Shown here piece by piece: positions 32,086 to 41,455 of a stretch of 64,000 nt of DNA. The translations under genes were made by a program, and so were the position numbers. The DNA is taken from NCBI RefSeq assembly GCF_030817215.1, contig NZ_JAUSZA010000001.1:7600501-7664500 (forward strand). Direction: 5' to 3'. The notes beneath the pieces were generated by a model. The model was not told the origin of the DNA and did no database searches. It worked only from the letters and a program-made list of their open reading frames with translations. How positions within the stretch are numbered: the stretch's first letter is position 1; every line of letters begins with the position of its first letter. Origin of the DNA: Paenibacillus sp. V4I3 (GTDB taxonomy: Bacteria; Bacillota; Bacilli; Paenibacillales; NBRC-103111).

Positions 32086-33180
32086 TTATAGCACAGAATC
32101 AGGTGAAAGCGGAGCTGGTTTTTCACAGCTGCTTTGCATCACGTAATGCTTCCCTGAGTCGGACGCATCGTGGAAGCCATGCATCGCCTCGAGCACGTGG
32201 TACGCCAGCTCACCATTCGCACGGTGTGCATCACTTTGGCCGCTTATCAGGGCCTCTGCCATCGCTGCAACACCTAAACCGCGGTGGTTTTCTTTGTAGC
32301 CGTGCGACAGAGGGATCGGCTCCCAATCTGAACCGCCTTTGCGAATAAGCACCTGACCGCCGAATGTATTTGGATCTGGAACGCGTAAAGAACCTTGACT
32401 GCCGTAGATTTCAATGTTCGGAAGCTGAGTGCCACCCATAATATCAAAGCTTGTTACAAGCGTAGCAATCGCACCACTATGGAAATCCAGCACACCAGCA
32501 ATATGCGTTGGGGTATCTACTGTAATTTTTTGCCCACGTTTCTTCTCACTAGAAATTGTGCGCTCCGGGAAACTTACTCCAGCGGACCCTGTTACTCGGC
32601 GAATAGGACCAAGCAAAGCCACAAGCGCTGTTAAGTAGTATGGACCCATATCGAACATAGGGCCGCCACCCTTTGCATAGTAAAACTCAGGATCCGGATG
32701 CCAGTGCTCATGTCCTTTGCTCATCATAAATGCGGTTGCCGCGATTGGCGTGCCAATCCAGCCGTCATTAATCAGCTTCACACACGTTTGAATCCCTCCA
32801 CCGAGGAACGTATCCGGCGCACTGCCAACTAGTAATCCCTTGCGGCGCGCAACTTCTAGGATCTGCATACCTTCTTCACGGGTTACAGCGAGCGGCTTCT
32901 CCACATATACGTGTTTGCCCGCTTCCAACACTTGAATACAGACTTCGGCATGCGCTGCCGGAATCGTCAAATTGATCACAATATCAATATTCGGATCATT
33001 CAATAGCTCTTGAACCGTATACGCATGAGGAATACTAAATTCCTCCGCCCGAGCCTTTGCTCTATCCAAATCGATATCGGCACACGCGAGCAGCTCCAAA
33101 TGCACAAAGTTAGGAATATTTTTCATATAGGCAGCACTAATATTCCCGCAACCGATAATACCAACTTTCTTCTTGCTCAT
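32086..33180 (-). CDS. Gfo/Idh/MocA-family oxidoreductase
   Basis: The product has 364 residues. It has an N-terminal Rossmann fold (VGIIGCGNISAAYMKN), the EKP motif in VYVEKPLAVT with the catalytic-region Lys, and a C-terminal alpha/beta domain (AKGGGPMFDMGPYYLTALVA). It oxidises or epimerises a sugar or inositol-type substrate with NAD(P). It is the last gene of a lacI-Gfo-ThuA-Gfo operon, 20 bases after the ThuA-like gene. The substrate is unknown; cooperation with the other dehydrogenase is inferred from the operon. Confidence 0.9.
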   Translation of the reverse strand: MSKKKVGIIGCGNISAAYMKNIPNFVHLELLACADIDLDRAKARAEEFSIPHAYTVQELLNDPNIDIVINLTIPAAHAEVCIQVLEAGKHVYVEKPLAVTREEGMQILEVARRKGLLVGSAPDTFLGGGIQTCVKLINDGWIGTPIAATAFMMSKGHEHWHPDPEFYYAKGGGPMFDMGPYYLTALVALLGPIRRVTGSAGVSFPERTISSEKKRGQKITVDTPTHIAGVLDFHSGAIATLVTSFDIMGGTQLPNIEIYGSQGSLRVPDPNTFGGQVLIRKGGSDWEPIPLSHGYKENHRGLGVAAMAEALISGQSDAHRANGELAYHVLEAMHGFHDASDSGKHYVMQSSCEKPAPLSPDSVL

Positions 33181-33200
33181 CTCTTACTTCCCCCTAATCG

Positions 33201-33830
33201 TTATCGTGTTGCCCATAGCAAGCCGCGGCGCATTAATTCAAGTGTTTCTGGCATACGAACGATGTTAGCTTGATGACCTAACGAGTTATAATACACCTTG
33301 CCCGCTCCATATGTTTTGGTCCAAACAACCGGCATCTCCACATCGCCAAAGTCTGTAACCGCATGTACATGAATGGCCGGATCCACATGCATGTAATACT
33401 TTTCAGAGACAACGACAAAATCATCCATGCCCTCCGTCAATAGATGCCCCCGATCCTTGATTCGAACCGTATACGTAACGCCATCATTCCCGGGATGCGC
33501 TACCCATTGACCGCCAACCATGTATTGATATTCCACTTCATTACGGAAGGAATCTCCCATACCGCCATGACAACCGGCGATGCCAGTTCCGCCTTCTTTT
33601 ACCGCTGCGATTAGCGGATTCAACTGCTCACTTTCGATTTTACCCATGGTCCATACTGGAACGATAAGATCAACGCCCGCCAAGCGCTCTGCATCTTTGA
33701 AGCTGTCCAGTGTATCCGATACTTCCACGCCAAAGCCTTCCTCACGCAATAACCCTGCGAAAATTCCAGCCACCTCTTCAGGTTGATGACCGTCCCAGCC
33801 ACCCCACACAATCAATGCTTGTTTACTCAC
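33201..33830 (-). CDS. ThuA-like domain protein
   Basis: The product has 209 residues with a class-I glutamine-amidotransferase-like fold of the ThuA group (PF06283): ALIVWGGWDGHQPEEVAGIF, GIAGCHGGMGDSF and an H-rich C-terminal part (YYNSLGHQANIV). ThuA of Sinorhizobium is needed for trehalose and maltose utilisation, probably in 3-keto-sugar metabolism together with Gfo/Idh dehydrogenases. Both flanking genes here are such dehydrogenases, supporting a keto-sugar pathway. Confidence 0.88.
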   Translation of the reverse strand: MSKQALIVWGGWDGHQPEEVAGIFAGLLREEGFGVEVSDTLDSFKDAERLAGVDLIVPVWTMGKIESEQLNPLIAAVKEGGTGIAGCHGGMGDSFRNEVEYQYMVGGQWVAHPGNDGVTYTVRIKDRGHLLTEGMDDFVVVSEKYYMHVDPAIHVHAVTDFGDVEMPVVWTKTYGAGKVYYNSLGHQANIVRMPETLELMRRGLLWATR

Positions 33831-33861
33831 TGCTCAAAGCCCCTCTCCAGACTATTTATCA

Positions 33862-35022
33862 TTAGACTTCACTAATACTCACCCAACGACGCTGCGCAAT
33901 GGATTGATCCACCGCTTCCAGCACTTCTTGACACTTCACACCGTCTACGAAATTCGGGACCGGCTGACGGTCTTCCGAAAGTGCGTTCATCAGCTCAACG
34001 ACTTCGTGTACAAATGTGTGCTCATAACCAATCGTATGTCCTGCAGGCCACCAAGCATCCATGTAAGCATGTGACGGATCTGTCGCCAGAACACGTCTGA
34101 AACCCTGAACATCCTCATCATCGCTTATAAAATAAACCTGTAATTCGTTCAAACGCTCAAAATCAAACTTCACACTACCCTTACTACCATTAATTTCAAA
34201 AGAATTCGTGCACCGGTGCCCTGGCGCAAAACGAGTGGCCTCGAAGCTTCCGAGCGCCCCATTCGCGAAGCGTGCCATGAACAGCGTCGCATCATCGACC
34301 GTTACCGGTCCGTGCGGTGCATCCTTACTGCCTTTGGCGCTAAGCCCCGTCATCGAAGACGGCAGTGGCCGCTCCTTAATGAACGTCTCACTCATGCCGA
34401 TAACCTCCGTCATATCACCGACTAAGAAGTGTGCCAGATCGATCAGATGCGCGCCCAAGTCGCCGTGCGACCCAGAGCCGGCAATCTCCTTCTGGAGGCG
34501 CCAGACCAGCGGGAACGTTGGGTCTACGATCCAGTCCTGCAGGAACCAGGCGCGGAAGTGATAGATGTCTCCGAGGCGACCGCTCTCGACTAGCTTCTTC
34601 GCGAGCTGCACCGCAGGAGCAAACCTGTAGTTGAAGCCCACCATGTGCTTCACCCCGGCAGTTTCAGCCGCCTCCAGCATCTCCCTTGAATCCGCAAGGG
34701 TCAGCGCCAGCGGCTTCTCACAGAACAGATGCTTGCCAGCCTTCGCCGCAGCAATCGCGATTTCCTTGTGCGCATCGCTGGGCGCATTGATATCGACAAC
34801 GTCGATATCGGGATGCATGACCAGCTCGCGCCAGTCGGTGACATACCCGTCCCAGCCGAATTGTTCGGCTGCGCTGCTGACACCGCTTTCATCCCGACCG
34901 CAGATGAGCTTCATCTTCGGTACCGCTGTCTGCGGGAAAAACATATGCAAATCCTTATAAGCATGACTATGTGCTTTGCCCATAAACTTATAGCCAACCA
35001 TACCAATATTGAAAGAATTCAT
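33862..35022 (-). CDS. Gfo/Idh/MocA-family oxidoreductase
   Basis: The product has 386 residues: NIGMVGYKFMGKAHSHAY at the N terminus, HLFCEKPLALTLADSREMLE (EKP motif) around residue 94, and the family C-terminal domain with GDLGAHLIDLAHFLVG. GGGAGG precedes the ATG, and a hairpin (35040-35061) lies directly before it. It is the first enzyme gene after lacI. An NAD(P)-dependent dehydrogenase acting on a sugar or sugar acid is likely. The middle of the gene is GC-richer than its neighbours. Confidence 0.9.
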   Translation of the reverse strand: MNSFNIGMVGYKFMGKAHSHAYKDLHMFFPQTAVPKMKLICGRDESGVSSAAEQFGWDGYVTDWRELVMHPDIDVVDINAPSDAHKEIAIAAAKAGKHLFCEKPLALTLADSREMLEAAETAGVKHMVGFNYRFAPAVQLAKKLVESGRLGDIYHFRAWFLQDWIVDPTFPLVWRLQKEIAGSGSHGDLGAHLIDLAHFLVGDMTEVIGMSETFIKERPLPSSMTGLSAKGSKDAPHGPVTVDDATLFMARFANGALGSFEATRFAPGHRCTNSFEINGSKGSVKFDFERLNELQVYFISDDEDVQGFRRVLATDPSHAYMDAWWPAGHTIGYEHTFVHEVVELMNALSEDRQPVPNFVDGVKCQEVLEAVDQSIAQRRWVSISEV

Positions 35023-35039
35023 AAAAGTGCGCCTCCCTA

Positions 35040-35061
35040 GAGTTTTGCCTTAGCAAAACTA
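35040..35061 (-). promoter_or_regulatory. Intercistronic hairpin ending at the ribosome binding site
   Basis: On the minus strand AGTTTTGC pairs with GCAAAACT around TAAG, followed at once by CTAGGGAGG. It matches the element at 25978-25999 in arms, flanking CGAAG and position relative to the start codon. Confidence 0.55.
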
Positions 35062-35107
35062 GCTTCGTTAACATTCATTTCGGTTCTTTCATCCATATAC
35101 CTACTAT

Positions 35108-36139
35108 TCATTTATGATGACTGCTCTTTGATGATTGTCGAACAACCAATCGGGTCGGCAGCTTGATTCGTGTATCCTTCGTGCCTTCCCCACGCAGCAA
35201 ACCCGCCAGCACACTGCGTGCTGCTTCTTTGCCCATCTCATAGAAAGGCACATTGATGCTGCTTAGCGGTGGATCGCTGAGCTTAGCAGCATCCGAATCA
35301 TCGCAGCCAATAATAGCGAAATCACGCCCAGCCATCCAACCTCGCTCACGGAGCCCTTGCATCAATCCGATCGCCATACGATCATTGGCCGCAAATACCG
35401 CTTCCACTTGATCCCGATGTTCCCATAGCTCTGATGCCGCTTCATACCCGCTCTTACGGCTGTAATTACCTTCAAGCAGCAGCTCAGGCGTAACTTCTAA
35501 ACCTGCTTCACTCATTGCTTTCATATAGCCTTGAAGTCTATCGCCAGAGTTCGAGTACTGGGGCGAACCATTCAGAAAAGCAATCTTCCGATAACCCTCT
35601 TCCTGTAAATGCCGAACCGCCCTATAACTGCCCTCTACATGATCAGCATCCACTTCATGAAAGGATAACCCCTCGAAGCTTTGATTGACCAAGCAAAAAG
35701 GCAGTCCCTGCTCCTGCAGCTGCATTAGCGATTCCCGCTGGTGCGGAGTATCCCTTGAACCCAGAATGACACAAGCATCCACCTTCTGCGAGCGATAAAG
35801 TCGGGTGTAATCCAAACTCTCATCCGGTGTTAAGAGCGACAGCAGCATATCATAACCCTGCTCCCTTACTTGTTCCCCTATGCCGCTTAATATTTCTGCG
35901 AAATAAAAGGCAGAGAAGAGATGCACTTTGGGCATATAGGGCAGCACAACGCCAAGATTACCACTGCGTCTCCGAGCGAAGCTTTGCGCAATAGCATTTG
36001 GATGATAGTTGAGCTGTTTTGCAGATTCAAGTACACGCTCTTTCGTAGCAGGCTTCATGGGGCCTAGCCCATTAAATACACGGGATACGGTCGCCTCTGA
36101 AACCCCTGCTAGTTCAGCAACCTCTTTTCTCGTCACCAT
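35108..36139 (-). CDS. LacI-family transcriptional regulator
   Basis: The product has 343 residues. HTH TRKEVAELAGVSEATVSRVF (3-22) and the effector domain with FAIIGCDDSDAAKLSDPPLS near residue 278 are typical of LacI. It lies 85 bases upstream of, and co-directional with, the two dehydrogenases and the ThuA-like gene. It is therefore probably autoregulated and controls the whole operon. A TGTAC/GTACA palindrome sits 36 bases before its start. The inducer is unknown. Confidence 0.92.
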   Translation of the reverse strand: MVTRKEVAELAGVSEATVSRVFNGLGPMKPATKERVLESAKQLNYHPNAIAQSFARRRSGNLGVVLPYMPKVHLFSAFYFAEILSGIGEQVREQGYDMLLSLLTPDESLDYTRLYRSQKVDACVILGSRDTPHQRESLMQLQEQGLPFCLVNQSFEGLSFHEVDADHVEGSYRAVRHLQEEGYRKIAFLNGSPQYSNSGDRLQGYMKAMSEAGLEVTPELLLEGNYSRKSGYEAASELWEHRDQVEAVFAANDRMAIGLMQGLRERGWMAGRDFAIIGCDDSDAAKLSDPPLSSINVPFYEMGKEAARSVLAGLLRGEGTKDTRIKLPTRLVVRQSSKSSHHK

Positions 36140-36174
36140 GCATAAGCCTCCAATAATTCATCCATTAAACTAAC

Positions 36175-36192
36175 AATGTACACGCGTACATT
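36175..36192. promoter_or_regulatory. AATGTAC/GTACATT operator candidate
   Basis: Two perfect 7-bp arms surround ACGC, immediately upstream of the lacI gene. The symmetric form with a central CG fits LacI-family operators. Confidence 0.6.
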
Positions 36193-36394
36193 TTCTCATT
36201 CAAAAGCCATTCATGTCAATACAAAATTATTGAATGTTTTTATTTAACAATATTCGACATTTTCATCAATTTTACATAAAGTTAAACAAGAAGATTGCTA
36301 TTATTTGTAAAAAAAACTAATTTATAATCTTGTCTACAGTTCGCCTTTCGACTTATGATAGGGGGTACAGTGGACAACTATGATGTAGGAATGA

Positions 36395-37768
36395 GTGATA
36401 GCAATGAAAGCAGTCTGGCGCCTTTTTCACTTCGCCGCATCGACAACATTAGGTACTCTTAGGAGTAAGAAAATAATCACTCGCATTAACCAACGACAGC
36501 AGATTCAAGCATTGTTAAAGCAGGCTATTAGAAGTCAACATTATGATAAGCGCACAGCCCCATTATATACCCTTCTCATCCTTGATATTGACCGCTTTCG
36601 CCAAGTTAATTTCTCGCTCGGATACAAGTCTGGCGATCTCCTTTTGGAAGAAGTGGTCAAACGTCTGCGGACCGTACATGGCTGTGACCTTGTTGTTCAA
36701 TCAGGAGATGATGAATTTGTTCTCCTTATACATGCTACTACCCATGATCAGCTTTCCCAAATCATTCAAAGCATACAGTACGTTTTTGTTACATCATTCA
36801 TCGTAATGGATCAAGAATGTTTTATTACCGCGAGTATGGGTATGAGTGCTGTGGACATATCGTTTGCTACGATCGAACAAGCCTTGCATCAAGCTGATCA
36901 AGCTCTCCTAGCCGCTAAGCGTACAGGTAAGAACAAGCTTGTTACCTATAATTCCTCACACGCGCAGCGGTTCTCCAATCAAATTCAGATGGAAACTGAG
37001 CTGCGGAAGGCGATACTTGAGAATCAACTCATCCTATACTATCAGCCACGTCTTGAGCTCTCCACCGGAAACATTATTTGTCTGGAAGCGTTGGTGCGCT
37101 GGAATCACCCGAATCACGGCTTAATTGCTCCTAACGAGTTTATTCCGCTTGCTGAAGAGAGCGGTTTGATTTTGCAACTCGGGGAATGGGTGCTTCGCGA
37201 GGCTTGTCTCCAAAAAGCGAGATGGCTGGAAGCCGGTATTTTAAATTATCAAATTGCTGTAAATATTTCCCCTTGTCAATTTCAAGATGAGTCATTTTCC
37301 GATAAGGCCATTCAGATTATTGAGCAAACCGGTATCGATCCTGCCTTCCTGGAATTTGAAATTACCGAAAGCTCGATTATGCAAAATATGGATATGACCG
37401 TTGCGGTATTGGATAAACTATGTAATAAAGGGATTTCGATCTCTATCGATGACTTCGGTATTGGCTACTCTTCACTTAATTACTTGAAACAATTCCCTAT
37501 CCATTGTCTGAAAATAGACCGTTCTTTCGTGAAAAATATACATAGCAATAAAGATGATTGGGCCATTACGAATGCCATTATCCATCTCGGCCATGCTCTT
37601 GAAGTGCAAGTGGTTGCAGAAGGCGTAGAAGAATGGAGCCAACTTGAAATATTGAAAGAAACAACCTGTACAACGATTCAAGGCTATTTACTAAGTCCTC
37701 CTGTATCCGCTATCGAAATTGAGCAAACCTTTCATAGGAATAACAACAGGCCGGTTATGATTTCATAA
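36395..37768 (+). CDS. GGDEF-EAL protein (likely c-di-GMP phosphodiesterase)
   Basis: The product has 457 residues. The GGDEF domain (residues ~55-195) has SGDDEF in place of GGDEF, so cyclase activity is doubtful. The EAL domain (from ~205) keeps ICLEALVRW, the ITES segment, DDFGIGYSSL, LKIDRSFV and VAEGVE, the metal and substrate residues of an active phosphodiesterase. There is only a short hydrophobic N terminus and no PAS domain. The start is GTG at 36395 or ATG at 36404. It overlaps the convergent YheC/D-like gene by 6 bases. Confidence 0.92.
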   Translation: MIAMKAVWRLFHFAASTTLGTLRSKKIITRINQRQQIQALLKQAIRSQHYDKRTAPLYTLLILDIDRFRQVNFSLGYKSGDLLLEEVVKRLRTVHGCDLVVQSGDDEFVLLIHATTHDQLSQIIQSIQYVFVTSFIVMDQECFITASMGMSAVDISFATIEQALHQADQALLAAKRTGKNKLVTYNSSHAQRFSNQIQMETELRKAILENQLILYYQPRLELSTGNIICLEALVRWNHPNHGLIAPNEFIPLAEESGLILQLGEWVLREACLQKARWLEAGILNYQIAVNISPCQFQDESFSDKAIQIIEQTGIDPAFLEFEITESSIMQNMDMTVAVLDKLCNKGISISIDDFGIGYSSLNYLKQFPIHCLKIDRSFVKNIHSNKDDWAITNAIIHLGHALEVQVVAEGVEEWSQLEILKETTCTTIQGYLLSPPVSAIEIEQTFHRNNNRPVMIS

Positions 37769-38551
37769 CCGGCTGTATGCTTTGGCATAACGTCTCATTT
37801 TGGCAAAAATACGTTTGTCACTCAATCTTCGAAAAATATAGGGATCAGGACTCGTATTTACCTCGAGAATCCATGGATGCAGATTATCGTCCAAGGCGAC
37901 ATCGACACCGATCTCCTTAACCCCTCTATAACGCGTATTGATCGCCTTCGCAACCTGTAACCCCAGAACATGCAGCTTCTTGACATACCTCTTCCTCTTA
38001 CTTGTACTCAAATACTTGTGGAGCAGCGTTTCCACCGGCTTCAATGTTCCCCCATTATGGAAATTAGTAACCACTTTTTTCGGATGGGCCACTCTGCCTA
38101 TAACACCTGTTGTCTCCCACTTCTGTGAAGGCGTTTGTTGAACCATGACACGCAGATCAAATCGGTTTCCTTTGTATTTGAGCAGATGAATCCCTTTCTG
38201 TACTAAATAATTCCGTTTTTTCGTCTTTTTACTGAGAGATGCATACATCTCATCAAATGTTTTAAACTGTCTTAATCGAACGCCTGACTGATACGAATAA
38301 GGCATTTCTGCCCCCTCCTCCGCCAGTTCCACACGTATAACACCGTTTCCAAACATACCTACATTCGGTTTAACATACACCATCTTATATTGGTTAAGCA
38401 TTTCACTTAGTGTCTCTTGATTCATTCGTTTGGTGGTCGGAACATATTTACGCAGCTTGTGCTTAGATTCAATTGCTTTTGTTTTGCCAATTTTGCTAGT
38501 GACGTACCTAGCTCTACTAAGACGGACCGGTTTCTTTAACGCCTTTTTCAT
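37763..38551 (-). CDS. YheC/YheD-family ATP-grasp protein (spore coat-associated)
   Basis: The product has 262 residues, basic. It has an ATP-grasp core: YVKPNVGMFGNGVIRV (N-domain), KGNRFDLRVMVQ, and the metal-binding end KEIGVDVALDDNLHPWILEV with EVNTSPDP. It matches the YheC/YheD endospore coat-associated family (PF14398), whose ligase substrate is unknown. It overlaps the preceding glycosyltransferase gene by 35 bases, which suggests coupled expression and a joint role in spore envelope assembly. Confidence 0.87.
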   Translation of the reverse strand: MKKALKKPVRLSRARYVTSKIGKTKAIESKHKLRKYVPTTKRMNQETLSEMLNQYKMVYVKPNVGMFGNGVIRVELAEEGAEMPYSYQSGVRLRQFKTFDEMYASLSKKTKKRNYLVQKGIHLLKYKGNRFDLRVMVQQTPSQKWETTGVIGRVAHPKKVVTNFHNGGTLKPVETLLHKYLSTSKRKRYVKKLHVLGLQVAKAINTRYRGVKEIGVDVALDDNLHPWILEVNTSPDPYIFRRLSDKRIFAKMRRYAKAYSRL

Positions 38552-39680
38552 ATTTTGCCTCCAGCTTCAGTCTATAGAAGTCGGCCAAAGATTGTGCTGT
38601 GGCCTGCCAGCTGAATTGCTTTATGACATCTTGCCGCGCCTGTTTGGCTAAACCCTCTGCCCATTCTTTCCGTTCGGCCACCGCCACAATACTTCGTGCG
38701 AATGCGCGAGGATCTCGGAATTCTTTGATCAAAATCCCGTTAATTTCATGCTGAATAACCTCTTTAATTCCCCCAATGTTCGAGGCGATTACTGGTAATC
38801 CAGAAGCCATCGCTTCCACGTTCACCAATCCGAATGCCTCATGCTTTTGTGAAGGACATATAAAGCAATTCGCGAGTCCATATACTTCATGTATCTTACG
38901 ATGCGGTATATTGCCAAGAAACTTCGTTGGCACTCCAAGCGTATTAGCCTTCCTTTTAAGCTTCGCCTTGAAGCCTCTACCTTGCTCACCCCCAGCAATC
39001 AACAGCTTTAACCCAGGGATCGATTTTCTAGCTTTATGAACAGCGCGAATCAACTGAGGGATGCCTTTGCGCTGGATAAGTCGGCCGACATAAAGGATTT
39101 GAAAACCGTTCCTGCTAACTCGGTACTTTCTTCTTAAACGTCTCCTCGTTTTCTCCGATTTAGGACTAAATCTAGCCACATCGGTCCCGAGGTAAATCTT
39201 GTAAAGCTTATTTCGCTGTTTCGGATACAGCCTTGTTAGCTCTTGTTCGAGTGAACTGCTATTAGCTACAATCCAGTCCACTTTATTCAATTGCTTGGAG
39301 CATCTACAAATAGAAGCATAAGGAGGCTTCACGAAAGTTAAGGAATGTAAGAATAAAGATACTGGTGTTTTCGGAAAATGGCGTTTGATGACGGCAGCAT
39401 AATGGGGTCTGTTATCAACTTGAATCCAATCAAATGTCTTTCCTTTGGTAGCCTTAAGCACTTCCTTCAAGTACGTACGAGAGCTTCCCGTAGGTACCCT
39501 TATTATCGTAAGTTGGCCTTGTCGTGAACTACGGCTGTACCTAGGATGCTGCCTCGAAATAACGGTAACTTGATGCTTTTTGGCAAGCTCGCGTGCAATG
39601 GAGTAAATACATATTTCGACGGAACCACCTAGAATTGGCGGTACTGGAATTTGTTCAGGAGCAATGATTAAGAGGTGCAC
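38517..39680 (-). CDS. Glycosyltransferase family 4 (CotSA-like)
   Basis: The product has 387 residues with a GT-B fold: an N-terminal acceptor domain starting at a GTG (HLLIIAPEQIPVPPILGGSV) and a donor domain with ILYVGRLIQRKGIPQLI and the E-x7-E motif EAFGLVNVEAMASGLPVIAS. The arrangement and its overlap with a YheC/D-type gene resemble spore coat glycosyltransferases (CotSA). It is rich in Lys/Arg. The transferred sugar is unknown. Confidence 0.87.
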   Translation of the reverse strand: MHLLIIAPEQIPVPPILGGSVEICIYSIARELAKKHQVTVISRQHPRYSRSSRQGQLTIIRVPTGSSRTYLKEVLKATKGKTFDWIQVDNRPHYAAVIKRHFPKTPVSLFLHSLTFVKPPYASICRCSKQLNKVDWIVANSSSLEQELTRLYPKQRNKLYKIYLGTDVARFSPKSEKTRRRLRRKYRVSRNGFQILYVGRLIQRKGIPQLIRAVHKARKSIPGLKLLIAGGEQGRGFKAKLKRKANTLGVPTKFLGNIPHRKIHEVYGLANCFICPSQKHEAFGLVNVEAMASGLPVIASNIGGIKEVIQHEINGILIKEFRDPRAFARSIVAVAERKEWAEGLAKQARQDVIKQFSWQATAQSLADFYRLKLEAKYEKGVKETGPS

Positions 39681-39775
39681 GTCTCTAATTCACTTCCTTA
39701 GGGCTAGCTTAATGATTACTTATTAACCCGTACCTATTGTATGAAGCAAACGGTCCATTGGCGACAAAATTGAAA

Positions 39776-39820
39776 GAAGAGGCTGCTCCCCAAATTAAGA
39801 TCTGGGGGCAGCCTCTTCTT
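39776..39820 (-). terminator. Terminator after prfC
   Basis: GAGGCTGCCCCCA pairs with TGGGGAGCAGCCTC around the AT-rich loop. TTCTTTCAATTTTG follows on the minus strand. Confidence 0.8.
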
Positions 39821-39832
39821 CAATTACAACAC

Positions 39833-41416
39833 TTATGGAGCACTAGTTAAAAATTTAGCATTCGGGTTTTTCTCGATCGAAGATCGCAGCGCATACTCGC
39901 TCTCGAACAAGCCTACGTAATTCCCTTTTTTATCTTTTACCAGCTGTGAGTTAATACGGAATTTACTTGGATCCAGCTTCTCATCTACAATCCAACGCGC
40001 GAATTGATAGTTCTGGCGCTGTAATAAAATATCTACGCCATATTCGGATTTCATCCGATGTTCAAGCACTTCGAATTGCAGTTGACCGACCACGCCAAGA
40101 ATCATGTCCTCGAAACCAATCGTGGTGAATACTTGAATCATACCTTCTTCAGTCAATTGATCAATACCTTTGAGGAACTGCTTTTGCTTCAAGGCATTCT
40201 TGATGGAAACTTTGCTGAACAGCTCCGGAGAGAACGTAGGCAGCTCGTCGAAGATAACCTCTTCCCCTTCACTTAGGGAATCTCCGATACGGAAAATACC
40301 GGGATCAAACAAGCCAATGATATCGCCAGGGAATGCCTCTTCGACAATGTCACGGTCTTGCGCCAAAAATTGCTGCGGCTGAGCTAATTTAATATCTTTG
40401 CCGAGTCGAACATGTTTCACGGACATACCACGCTCAAACTTGCCAGACACGATACGCAGGAAAGCCACACGGTCGCGGTGAGCTGGATTCATATTCGCTT
40501 GAATCTTGAATACATAACCTGAGAATTTCTCTTTTGTAGGCTCTATGATGCCTGCCGTGCTGTTCCGCGGCTCAGGCGCTGGCGCAAGCTGTAGGAAGTT
40601 CTCTAGAAACGTCTGCACACCGAAGTTGTTCACGGCACTGCCGAAGAAAACAGGTGTCAGCTCGCCTTGCAGCACTTTCTCCATATCAAACGGGTCACCG
40701 GCTACATCTAGCAGCTCAATATCCTGGCTTAATTGTTTGTGCAAGAATTCACCTGCAATTTGTTTCACTAATGGATCATCAACACCATCCACCTTGCGTA
40801 CTTGAATTTCTTTGTGATCTTCACCTTGATACAGCTCTAATTGCGACTTCCCGCGATCGTAAACCCCACAGAACTGCTTACCCGAACCAATCGGCCAGTT
40901 CATTGGATACGAACGAATACCGAGCACTTCTTCTAATTCCTCTAAGAGTTCAAACGGGTCACGGCCTTCGCGGTCCATTTTGTTAATAAACGTGAAGATC
41001 GGTATTCCGCGCATTCTGCACACCTGAAATAGCTTCTTCGTCTGCATCTCGACCCCTTTGGCTACGTCAATCAGCATCACCGCGCTATCCGCAGCGGTAA
41101 GTGTTCGGTACGTATCCTCACTGAAGTCTTGGTGACCAGGTGTATCCAGAATGTTCACGCGATGCCCTTCGTAGTCGAACTGCATAACGCTGGATGTTAC
41201 CGAAATTCCACGCTGCTTCTCAATTTCCATCCAGTCGGATGTCGCATGTTTGCTAGCCTTACGCCCTTTGACCGTTCCGGCTAAGCGAATCGCGCCTCCG
41301 AATAACAGCAATTTCTCGGTTAATGTTGTTTTACCCGCATCCGGGTGAGAAATAATCGCGAACGTACGTCGCTTAGCGACTTCCGTTGCGAGAAGTTTAG
41401 TGAGTTGCGTTGTCAT
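39833..41416 (-). CDS. prfC: Peptide chain release factor 3
   Basis: The product has 527 residues. It is a translational GTPase with G1 SHPDAGKTTLTEK, G2 region KQRGISVTSSVMQF, G3 DTPGHQDFSEDTYR and G4 FINKMDREGRD. EF-G-like domains II and III follow, with FSGYVFKIQANMNPAHRDRV. It removes RF1/RF2 from the ribosome after peptide release. Full family length, ATG start, well terminated. Housekeeping; stands alone. Confidence 0.97.
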   Translation of the reverse strand: MTTQLTKLLATEVAKRRTFAIISHPDAGKTTLTEKLLLFGGAIRLAGTVKGRKASKHATSDWMEIEKQRGISVTSSVMQFDYEGHRVNILDTPGHQDFSEDTYRTLTAADSAVMLIDVAKGVEMQTKKLFQVCRMRGIPIFTFINKMDREGRDPFELLEELEEVLGIRSYPMNWPIGSGKQFCGVYDRGKSQLELYQGEDHKEIQVRKVDGVDDPLVKQIAGEFLHKQLSQDIELLDVAGDPFDMEKVLQGELTPVFFGSAVNNFGVQTFLENFLQLAPAPEPRNSTAGIIEPTKEKFSGYVFKIQANMNPAHRDRVAFLRIVSGKFERGMSVKHVRLGKDIKLAQPQQFLAQDRDIVEEAFPGDIIGLFDPGIFRIGDSLSEGEEVIFDELPTFSPELFSKVSIKNALKQKQFLKGIDQLTEEGMIQVFTTIGFEDMILGVVGQLQFEVLEHRMKSEYGVDILLQRQNYQFARWIVDEKLDPSKFRINSQLVKDKKGNYVGLFESEYALRSSIEKNPNAKFLTSAP

Positions 41417-41455
41417 CTGTTAGATTATTCCCTTCTTGTTTTACATATAGAGGTA

